Assembly (NCBI RefSeq): GCF_032362555.1
Contig: NC_083513.1
Location: 62,001 to 126,000 of the forward strand
Length of the DNA: 64,000 nucleotides
Direction: 5' to 3'
DNA from: Amyelois transitella
Taxonomy: Eukaryota; Arthropoda; Insecta; Lepidoptera; Pyralidae
Of this stretch, positions 13,601-23,299 are shown piece by piece. The notes beneath the pieces are model-generated. The model was not told the origin of the DNA. It worked only from the letters and a program-made list of their open reading frames with translations, and made no database searches. The position numbers and the translations under genes were made by a program. Position 1 is the stretch's first letter, and every line of letters starts with the position of its first letter.

Positions 13601-16600
13601 TGTTTGTTATCTTTATTTTCATTAAATAAAATAAAGTTTTTAATTATTTGCTTTTAGTGATTATTCTTCTTTGCCAGAAACCATAGATGACGACACGTGA
13701 ATTTTGTAATTATAGTGTGTATTTGTCATCGTAATTCAGGCGCTACAAACATCAGCGGGCCGGCGCTCGGAGCTGGTGAACGCGGAGATCGCGAAGCTGC
13801 GCGACGCGACGCAGCTGCTGAACAGCATCCTGGCGTCGCTGTCGCTGCCGGCCTGCGTGGAGCAGAGCCACGGCCTGCCCGCCTCCATCCGCGACAAGGC
13901 CGCCGCCGTCAGGGACAAGGGCGGCCTGCCCGCGCTGCAGAGACTCATGCAGGTAGTGTACGTACAGCATTCGGGAGGCCTGGATCTGAGCTACAGACGG
14001 ACAACATCGCCATCGCATGCTGTTACTTACCTATACTTAACTCACTTTCAATAAAGAATATGTATAAATATTGTCATCGCTCTTAAGACCTGTCAATGTA
14101 ATCACTAGGTGTTTCTAGCATTTTCAACACAATTTTCCCCCTCGGTGATACGCGACGAAGTTAAACACTATCGATATTTTAACGGACCCCCTCCATCGTG
14201 ATTATCCATGATTTATGTCGAATCGCCTATAGACAGCCTCACAGCATTCGGGATAAGAAGTGTCGTTCTCCCAGGAGCTGCCCGAGCTGCTGCAGCGCAA
14301 CAAGGAGCTGCTGGAGGAGACGGAGCGGCTGCTGCGCGAGGAGGCGGACGCGGACGCGGCCTTGCGGCTGCAGTTCGGCGCTCGCTGGGCGCGCACGCCG
14401 TCCGCGCAGCTCACGGCCGCCTTCCGCGCCAACGCCGACAAGTACCGCCAGATCATCGACAACGCCGTGCGCGCCGACAACATCGTGCAGCAGAAGTTTG
14501 CGCAGCACAAGGAGGTATCATTCGTATTCGGTCTTGCGGTCTTGTGCCGATAAGCAGTTTAAGATAAGTGTAGTGTAGGTGGGTCGACTTTAACGTTTTG
14601 GGTTGATAAATTATGTGCAACATAAGTCTGTTCAACATTTAGAAGTATTTTCTGAATAAAAAATATGCAGGACATTGATGACAATGCTGTATTTGTCAGA
14701 ACATCCTGCTGCTGAGCGGCAGCGAGGGCGAGCTGTCGGCGGGCGTGCCGGCGGCGCCGCAGAACGCCACGGGCGAGTGCGGCGCGGCCTCGAGGCTGCG
14801 CGAGCTCATGCGCGGCGTGGAGCGCCTCAAGGCGGAGCGCGACGCGCTGGAGGCCGCGCTCAAGGACGTGACGCTGGACCTCAAGGCCGCCTTCCTGGCC
14901 GCGCTGGCCGCCGACGGCGCGCTGGACGAGCCCGCGCTGTCGGCCGCCGCGCTGGGCGCCGCGCTGCAGCCGCTGCAGAGACAGGTGGCGGCCAGCCTGG
15001 CGGCGCAGGAGGCGCTGCTGGCCGAGCTGCAGGCGGCGCACGCCGAGCTCATGGCCAGCCGCGGCGGCGCCAGCGGCCGCGACGACGTGCTGGGCAAGCT
15101 GGCGGCCGCCAGCGACGCCTACCAGGACCTCACCAGCAACCTGCAGGAGGGCAGCAAGTTCTACAACGACCTCACGCAGGTCAGCTTCACATTGCTACAT
15201 CCACCTTCAGACAGGTTCTTCTTATAACGATATGGTGAGAGAAAAGAGCTAATGAGCAGGCGTCGAAGATGACCTTTGTAGCAGCGTGTGTGCTGGCAGT
15301 TGCGGGGTATCATTTGAGGTGTATAGCCCACGTCACCGTCTAGTTTCCTTCGAGTAAGCTTAACTTTAAAAGTTATTGAATGTTCCCAGCTGCTGCTAGC
15401 GTTCCAAAACAAGGTGTCGGATTTCTGCTTCGCGCGCAAGACGGAGAAGGAGGAGCTGCTGAAGGACCTGACGCAGGAGGCGTCCCGCCCCGCGCCCGCC
15501 GCGCCGCAGCCCGCCGACGAGGTGAACGACCACGTTTAATAATACTAGCTGCCCCGGCAAACGTTGTTTTGCCATACAAATAATTTTAAAGAAATTTCTA
15601 GTAATAAATATAATAATTAATTATTTATAGCTTTTTATATCGATTCAAAAATGACGAAGTTTCATACAAACTTGCACTCCCTATTTCATCCCCTTGGGAT
15701 AGAATTTCAGGATAAAAAGTAGCCTATATTCTAATCCAGGTTACTAACTATATCTGTGCCGTTTCGTTCTGATCCGTTCGGTAGGTTTTGCGTGATGCGC
15801 GTACAAACATACAGACAGACAGACGGACAGACAGACAGGCAGACAAAAATTCTAAAAAAAATTGTTTTGGCTTCTATTGACCCTAAAAAGACCCCTTATA
15901 TTTTTTTTTCTTAAATATCTTTAATGTACAGACAAAGTTCAGTTACAGTTTTATTATATGTATTGATTAGGTCCTTACATATGAAATTGGCGTTTGGTAT
16001 ACCAAGGAAGAGCAAAGAGTCGAATATAAGATCCATTATTATCTATGCACTTTTGCCTTAAAAATTCGGTTTTTCCATATTTTTACTCCGAAACATTCCC
16101 ATATAAGATGGTTGTTAGGAAGCGATAATTGTATTATTCCAGTGGTTCGCGTGTTTCATGACGCTGGTGTTCAAGGTTCAACTCCCAACTATATGGAATA
16201 CTTGTTATTTGTTAAAAAAAAAAATACTATCTCTGAGCATTGACTATCAAAACAAAATTCTTGTTTTTCTGATGTCATTTGAAACAGTTTACGGCCAGTT
16301 TTATTTATGTAACCAAGAAATCATCTCTAATCAAGTATTCAACTTCAGCGCACTGAGTGCACCCAGAATTTTGAACGCTTTAAATTAAATTAATTTTAAA
16401 CAATTTTAAATTAATTAATGTGGTGGAAATGAGAGCGTTAAGGAGTATGGTCGGTGTGAAATTCAATGACCAATAAGAAACAACGTGATAAGGGAATATT
16501 ATGATGTGAAAGAAGATGTTGTTACAGGAATAGAAAAGGGTATGTTAAGATGGTTTGGTTATGTGGAGAGGATGAATGAAAGCAGGTTGCTAAGCAGATA

Positions 16601-19084
16601 TACAAGGCGAAGAAAAGGTCTAGACGAACGTATCTTGATCAAATTAAAGACGTCCTTGCAAACTGCCGAGCTTGTATGAAGAGAGTAATGAATGTGGATG
16701 AAGCGAAAGAGGTATGCAGGGCAAATGAAAAGTTGTAGTCTCTGCCTACCCGTCCGGGGAAAAAGGCGTGATTTTATGTATGTATGTTAAATTAATTTTG
16801 TATGTTAGCCGGTTGTGCAGCGGCGCTCTCCCCCGCCGCGGCCGGCGCCCCCCGCCGCGCCCCCCGCTAGCTCCGCCCCCGCCGCGGGCCCCAGCGCTAG
16901 CTCCACCCCCGCCGCAGCTTTACCTTACCCGCAGCAACCACAAGGTAAGCTAACCGGTTTTTTACGGTTCCGTACCTAAATAGTAAAAACGGGACTTTAT
17001 TACTAAGCCTCCGCTGACTGCGTCTGTCTCACTACGCTGTATCTTATAAACAGTCATAGCTAGAAAGCAGTTTTTTTTTAATTATTCTGCTGCCGCTGTA
17101 ACAAAAAATACTTAGGTATAATAAAAAAATATATATTACTGGAGATCCCCATACAATAAAAGTTTATATTTCATAGCCTAGCTGCTTAAAATTATCACAG
17201 AACTAGCTGTGCCCGCGACTTCGTCCGCGTGGAATAGTTATTTTGGGCATCATATTTATTTTTGCAAACATCCTCCTCGGCTTTATCAATTATAGCTGCT
17301 AATTGTTATGCGACTTGGCGACGACTTGGCCCACATCATTACCCCCGACGGAACGGAGACCGTATAGTGCCCAGTAGTGGGATCTTACAGGCTGATACTT
17401 TACTTTACTTTAAAATAGTAATATCTTCTAAGATTTTCATTGAAATTAAGTGATATCAAAGACAGTTGTGTTTACAATTAAATACTCATAATCGGGCAGA
17501 CTCAGGCGGTAACGCGTATTAGAAAGAACGCTGGTTCGCCGTATTAAATGTTTCGCTTCAAATTGCTTATAACGACTATATCTCAAAACCTATTCGTCTG
17601 ATTTATATACTGTAAATGGCAATTTTAGTCTACATGAAAAGCCGAAAGTAATAAACATATTTATTTGGATAAGGATTAATACTGAATTAAAGAAAATTGG
17701 TTTAAAATAACTTATGTTTATAATGAAAAAATAATCTTAAAAAATGAACATAAAAGTGGTTATTGTTAGTACACCTTTAGAGATAGATATATGCTCTCGC
17801 GGACTTTTTTGTGGCAAAAAATGAGTACTTCACATCTTTAGTACATTGTTTTACTATATCTTTGTTGGTTTGCGCAGCGTTCGCGTGGAAAGCTCGCAGA
17901 TGACCGACTCATTCAACTTTCACCTGCATTGTTGACGTTTCCCGTAGGAAATCCGGGATAAAATGTAGCCTATAGCCTTCCTCGATAAATAGACTATCTA
18001 ACAGTGAAAGAATTATTCAAATCGGTTCAGTAGTTTCTGAGATTAGCGCGTTTAAACAAACAAACAAACAAACAAACAAAACAAACTCTTCAGCTTTATA
18101 ATATTAGTATAGATATTTACTTGCATATTACTTTTCAAAATATCAAATAACAAAGTAATTATTAAAGGAGTGCTCCCATACAAGAAACGTTCTTCTTCTT
18201 ATTAGGAGTGGACATGCAACGTGGTATGTATAACGCAGTAACCTGCACTGTCGTTATAAAATACCAAAGAATTGCGTGGAATTTCGTAATATTTGTAAAC
18301 AATTTTTTGGTCGATTTCAATAAACAGGTAGAAACGTATATTTAATAAACACACTGTATGATGATGGTATAGTTTACTTGGGCGATTTGTATAGTATTTA
18401 TTTATATAGATTTTATATTGTCCGGCGGCGCTAGCATGGAACGCGCGCCCACTATTCTTTTTGTTTCACGTCATAATGAAACATCTAAAGTTTATCGCGC
18501 GCCGTGCCACCTCCCACTAGTGGCGAGTACCAATGTGCAGTAACGCGGTCCGCAGGCATGCCGCTGCCGTACGGCGCGGCGGGGCTGCCGTACTACGCGC
18601 CGCCCATGCCGGCGCTGTACAACCCGTACGCCACGCTGCCCTACCCGCACCACGCGCGCCTGCCGCCCGCGCAGCCCTACCAGGTACGCTTCCCGTGCAC
18701 CACGCCTCCCCAGATTGCGATATTTGTATCCCCACTTCTTACCGAAACAAGTCGATTTATAAATCCTCGCCTCACTATTACTTAATTATGAAACCCAGAA
18801 GTAACGTCCTCATTGACAGGTCTGATATATTCCTAGTCAGGCTTTAAAGATAGGTCACCCCGCTTAACCAGAAATATACAAAGCCAAAGAGAGTAATAAG
18901 GTCGCCTTTTGTTATATTTTTTAATACTTTTTAAACTTTTGCGTGATTATTAACGTATTGCTGTATTTATTGTGGTGCTATAAAGAGTAATGTTTTCATG
19001 TTGCACCAGGCCTACCAGTACCCGCCGCAGCCCGGGCAGTACCCGCCGCCGCAGCCCGGCTACAACCCCTACCCGCAGCAGTAG
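10646..19084 (+). CDS. ALiX: ALiX / PDCD6IP, ESCRT-associated Bro1-domain protein
   Basis: Thirteen exons (10646-10845, 11224-11342, 11801-11928, 12209-12362, 12906-13078, 13286-13597, 13740-13952, 14275-14514, 14700-15179, 15390-15521, 16809-16944, 18556-18683, 19010-19084) join in phase to 829 residues; human ALIX has 868. Residues 1-362 are the Bro1 domain (start [11 protein letters not shown]; later YYDQLASLE and WKDAFDKGS). Residues about 363-717 are the coiled V domain. Residues 718-829 are a Pro/Tyr-rich tail ending YNPYPQQ. In the family, Bro1 binds CHMP4/Snf7, the V domain binds YPxL motifs, and the tail binds ALG-2 and others, serving endosomal sorting, abscission and membrane repair in the cytosol. 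All introns are GT-AG. The reading frame is open upstream of the chosen ATG, but an AG sits immediately before it, so I keep the family-typical MAEL start. Confidence 0.97.
12610..12870 (+). repeat. Element A retroposon copy in ALiX intron 4
   Basis: It matches the ~250-bp element A, with TAGGACCACTCCATC near the start and GGGATATAGACGTGA at the end. See the complete copy with target-site duplication at 45520-45773. Confidence 0.8.
15543..15868 (+). repeat. Element F (RTE-type SINE/LINE end) with (ACAG)n tail
   Basis: It begins tagctgccccggcaaacg and ends with an ACAG/ACGG microsatellite at 15813-15845. It lies in ALiX intron 10. Confidence 0.65.
16420..16785 (+). repeat. Element B: LINE reverse-transcriptase C-terminal fragment
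   Basis: Broken reading frames encode [10 protein letters not shown], then [16 protein letters not shown], the signature of the C-terminal end of RTE-like endonuclease/reverse-transcriptase proteins. Stops and frameshifts show decay. The fragment ends in a TATG repeat near 16780, 20 bp before ALiX exon 11. Confidence 0.8.
17200..18117 (+). repeat. Element F copy with (AAAC)n, ALiX intron 11
   Basis: It starts actagctgtgcccgcgactt at 17202. The typical 3' half (GGGATAAAATGTAGCCTATAG) and an AAAC microsatellite lie at 17950-18080. The middle is atypical and may be another insertion. Confidence 0.6.
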
Positions 19085-19482
19085 CTGAACACCGATGGGG
19101 CGCCTCAAGTTACTTCTGTTGGGTGCTACATGTAAACCGAACACTGCTATCAATGTTTGTAACCTTTGTCAACGGACTTCGAATTATAGCGTCCAGTATA
19201 AAACATATACACGATGGGTTTTAAACATCAGTCAAAGTTTCAGAATAACCTGGGCCATAGAAATTTCAGTTTCACTTTTGTTTACAAACTTCTGTTAGCG
19301 ACACATATATGAAATGGATATACAGGTTGGCTATTAAAAACCACTCAAAAATTAAGAGTAACTTTTTAAATGCTATTCAAAAATTTTATTCATTATTGAA
19401 AATGAGATTTTTTTTAACATATCGGGTAGCGTAATATAATTTCCAATCTCGCTTTAGAATACTTTCAAATGTTGATCACATT

Positions 19483-20397
19483 AATAGGCTATTTGACAAA
19501 GTTCTAAAACTATCTCAGGGTATTTATTTGTTTATAAGGAGCCCTACAAAAATACTTTTCTGCCTTTATTACAGCTATTTTATTAAAAAATCGAAAAAGA
19601 AAATGAAATATTCAAATATGCCGCCAAAACGCGACTTTTAGCAATATGGCGGCCATGGCATGCTGTGACGTAAATTTCGTGTAAATATCATACAAAGCTT
19701 GTTGGTGTTTCGAAAAGTTTTGATTTTCTCTTGTTTTATTTAACTTGTGCCACGTCATACGAGTATGTGTGAAAATTATTAAAATGAGTTCCTATAAATG
19801 TTGTGCAGTGCCTCAATGCACTAATACAACAATAAAAACTCCTACGAAAGTGTTTTTTTCTATGCCGATGGATTTGAATATTCGCAAGAAGTGGTTTCAG
19901 ATCATGATCTAAGATCAGTGGTTACCAAGATATACTTACATTGATGTTTTCACATTCCTCAGTTCGGCAGCATAGAAATCTGGATTGTCTTTGAAGAAGA
20001 CAATCCAGATTTCTTCTTCCAACCATTATTGCGTCCACTTTTGGTAGGTTTTGACTCAGCTTTCGCGGAATTGGTTTCCATTATTAAATACCTATGTTAT
20101 CTGAGTAATCCTGAGCGATCAAACACTTATAAAATCTTGAAAAATAATAGCGAACACTAAGGAACGGTACGATCGACAGTCTGTTTATGGATAATTGACG
20201 TCATAAGAGAAATAGCCAATCACTTTCGTTTTTAGTCACGTGACAGCTGCATATAAAAACCTAATTTTCTGAGACATATTTTGTTTAAATAATGCAATAT
20301 TTTTATCTCGCGTTATTACAAATCGCTCCAAAAAATTAATATTAAGACTGATGACATAAAAGAAATGTATATTTTTAATACAGTCAAATAGCCTATT
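19483..20397 (+). mobile_element. Element C copy 1: TIR element with THAP-start mini-ORF
   Basis: The ends are inverted repeats AATAGGCTATTTGAC and GTCAAATAGCCTATT. A 42-residue ORF at 19784-19912 starts MSSYKCCAVPQC and includes FFSMP and RKKWF, the first part of a THAP zinc-finger domain as found in P-type and Kolobok transposases. The second Cys-His pair is missing. A perfect 18-bp stem with a 5-nt loop lies at 19974-20014. At 20196-20260 come TGACGTCA, GCCAAT, GTCACGTGAC and TATAAAAA in that order. Two further copies are at 57386-58294 and 58322-59225. The element is non-autonomous and lies between ALiX and NDUFA4. Confidence 0.85.
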
Positions 20398-21517
20398 ATT
20401 AAGTTGATTTTGTTATTAAACTTTATATTTTTTATCACATAAGAAGCTGGTCACATCTTATTGTTTGGATAATTGTCCAGATTATTCTTGAAACTAGTAT
20501 AAAAACCATCCCTACATTTATAAGAAATAGTTAACACGCAAAGTTGAAGGAGAGAGTTAGCAATGTTATCCAATAAACACTTAGTGCAGTAGGCACAGTT
20601 CAGAGAGGTTCTCTGCTTTTTACGTTTACATTTTAAGCTCTGTCGAGATGAAAACCAACAATTTTTTTGGATACCAAGTTAAAGCGAGACTTCGATTATA
20701 CAAATTTACAAAAAGAAGAAGTAATACCGAGTATAATAAAATGAAATGCGTAATAAAAATAACTTTGTAATGTTGTTATAGCAACATAAAATATATTTTA
20801 GGTTAAGAAAAGTGCATAATCTGTTAATGTTTGGATTATAATGAATGTTGATGCGTTTGTAATATAAGGCTCAAAGGTACTAACTAACCAAGATTATTAT
20901 ACAATAAATCGTTGTCACGTTGTACAACGCGGCGCGACGCCGACTCTACCAAAGCGGCGCGCGCGGGGGAGGGAGCAGGACTGTGATCGTTTGCCTTCGG
21001 AGCGATGGTGGCATAAAAATATGTTATGAGATGCATTTTATATTTCTCACGTCAGCATAATAGTCAATTTTATTATATTTTTATTTGACTATTTTTTAGT
21101 TTCTTATGAAATCTACTAATCTAGAATAAATTATGTTTTTTATGAGACACTTGTTTTAATTTTGACTTTTATAAAACCTTTCAATTATTTTAAATATCAC
21201 CTGCTCTTCGGTAGTAGTTTTCAGTTGAACAACATAATGATTTTCATCTTTGGGCATTCAAGAAACAGGACTTTGTACCATTGTTGTCACTGGTCACACT
21301 GTTTGAACCATTCATCAACAGAATCATAACAGAGAGCAGTACCTACTTACAAACATGTGCAGCTGGGACTAATACCAGTCAAACTTATTTAGTCTACAAA
21401 CAAATTGATAAAAAAAAAATAAAAGACCATTTGGATATCACATATTCTATTTATTAAATGATAAACTTCTAGCAATAATGTAAAGCAATCGGTGCTATTG
21501 ATTCAACTGATCCAATT
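20398..21517. other. Intergenic, AT-rich with one CpG patch
   Basis: No coding exon is seen. A short GC-rich block (20928-20985) stands alone in AT-rich DNA. The right part is presumably the NDUFA4 3' UTR. Confidence 0.4.
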
Positions 21518-22555
21518 TTAGTATTTGGGAGCCGGAGACCCCTCCTTACTGTAATCCCTGTTGGGCGAGTAGAACTGTGGACCAAAATAAATTTTGTTAT
21601 CAGTGTATCCATATCAATGAACTATGCTCAGTTTTGTACCTACTTCTTTTACATACATACACATAATAATGTCAAAGCCTAATCTAAATCTAAAACAACT
21701 TAAAAGACGACTTCTTTTGAAAGTAATATAACATTAGCGGAAGACCACCATTTTAGCTCACACTTGTGTCATTTGCTATGCAACTGTTTGGTACATTTCA
21801 ATTTATACTTGTAATTTCGTGTTCTTTGTATATTGTTTAATTGGTAATAAACAATTTTTCTGTATGTAAACCATAAAAATACTTGGATCACATTTTTCTT
21901 ATGTAGACAACATGCATTCATCCATGATTTACATTTATGAGATCTATATTTAAAAATTGACATCCAGTGCAAATACTGCAGTATAGTTTGTTCCGCCACT
22001 TCTTCTACACATGCACTTTGGAAGCAGTAGTAGATATAATTAGACTTAAGTAATGTTGTTATCATTAAGTGATACCTTGTGTCCAATCTTTAAAATAAAT
22101 CCCATAAGTATTATATAGCTAAATAAATATATACCTATGGCAAAATTTAGGAAACTAACTGAAAGTGTCCCAAAAAGGGCACACCCTTTTGTATACCCTA
22201 ACCAAGGTTTGAGTTGTCTGTAATAAAATTATTATAATTAGAAGTCTTACCTTGTACTGCTTTGTCCTGTACTCTTCCCAGGGCTCGGGGTTGTTCCTCT
22301 TGCTCCAGGAGACGTCGGGCGAGCGTGTAGCCAGCCGCAAAAGGTAGAACACCGCTCCGCCGCAACCCAGGGCCGTGCATACGTATAGCGGGATCAACTA
22401 AACAAAAATGATATTCGTTACTGCGATGTTGTTAGATAGATTAGAGGTTAATTATGTAAGAAGTGCAAAAAGAAAATATTGAAAGTTGATATGCTCAATG
22501 AACAACTACTCACAGCTTTGTGCTTCTTCAAGCTTTGAAGGCTCAAACCTTGCAT
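21518..22555 (-). CDS. NDUFA4: NDUFA4 (COXFA4), respiratory-chain subunit
   Basis: Three exons on the minus strand, 22514-22555, 22251-22397 and 21518-21574, join in phase 0 to 81 residues, the same length as human NDUFA4. The N-terminal peptide MQGLSLQSLKKHKA precedes a single membrane helix starting LIPLYVCTALGCGGAVFYLL. Next come SPDVSW and RNNPEPWEEY, the most conserved block of the family. The last exon encodes FYSPNRDYSKEG and ends in PAPKY. The product is a small inner mitochondrial membrane protein, first assigned to complex I and now regarded as a cytochrome c oxidase subunit. The 5' side faces mats across about 745 bp. Intron 2 carries an element E copy. Confidence 0.95.
21890..22115 (+). 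repeat. Element E copy in NDUFA4 intron 2
   Basis: It has the same core as the other copies (TTTGTTCCGCC, then CTTCTTCTACACATGC). It is close to the copy at 50150-50370. Confidence 0.75.
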
Positions 22556-22604
22556 TTTTCTGTTGTTCTTTTAGAAATGTCACGAACAAATATTTAGTAG
22601 AAGA

Positions 22605-22849
22605 TCAATACAAAACTGCAGGAACGGGAAGATCTTTCTTTTCTGCTGCAATTTTTAGAATTGCCAATGTCGTGTTCGTGATGTCACTGTCATACGTCCA
22701 ATGTTGCCATATTTCAAGATAAAGTCTTGCAAGACACGTATCCTTTCCTGCATTTTTCCACTAGATTCTTCGCTTTCTTCCTCATCGCAGCAGTGAGATA
22801 AAACTGACTGAGAATCGAGGATTTCGTGATTTTCGAAAAATTCTGTCAT
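22605..22849 (-). CDS. Candidate small acidic protein upstream of NDUFA4
   Basis: On the minus strand an ATG at 22849 opens a frame starting MTEFFENHEILDSQSV, with the acidic run DEEESEESS and then ERIRVLQDFILKYGN. Read through, it gives 64 residues to a stop at 22655. If the 50-nt segment 22646-22695 (GTATGA...TTGCAG) is removed it also gives 64 residues, ending LPVPAVLY, with a stop at 22605 only 49 nt before the NDUFA4 ATG. It is not a family I recognise. It could be an upstream ORF in the NDUFA4 transcript, a separate small gene, or chance. A 50-nt intron is short for Lepidoptera. Confidence 0.35.
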
Positions 22850-23299
22850 ATTGTCACGATACTGCGATACTGCTTATTACATACATACAATTACGTCTTT
22901 TTCCCGGAGGGGTAGGCAGAGACTACATCTATCCACTTGTCGCCATCTTTGCATAAGCTTTTAAGCAATGGGTTTTAACGTGACCTTTCAGTCTTTTGAA
23001 GACTGTTGGCTCTGTGGAATATGATATTCCCTTATTATCTAATGACTGTGTATGAAGCCGCCTTCGATTAAAGTTTTTTTAAAAGTACAGGTGTGGTGAC
23101 AGATGGGTGACAGCTTGGATTGGAATTGGTTGGTAATTTGCAACTGCAACTGTGCTCATGAATCTGAATCAGAAGAAGGAAGTGCATAAATAAATGATTT
23201 GATTTTGTTATTCAATTAAATATATTTATCTGACTTGGAATAAAAAATCAAAGAAGATAAAGGATACATCATAGTTCCGTGTACATCATTTTTATCAAA
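22850..23299. promoter_or_regulatory. Divergent upstream region of NDUFA4 and mats
   Basis: This is the non-coding gap between two divergent genes and so the presumed shared promoter region. It contains an inverted element B tail at 22875-22965 (cccggaggggtaggcagaga). No clear TATA box or other core motif can be assigned. Confidence 0.5.

Noticed and set aside
13093-15238. Long Ala/Arg/Gly-rich ORFs overlapping ALiX exons
   Set aside because: They are shadow frames of GC-rich coding exons whose correct frame encodes the ALiX V domain.
15813-15845. CRISPR-like short repeats
   Set aside because: They are a simple ACAG/ACGG microsatellite forming the tail of a retroposon in a eukaryotic intron.
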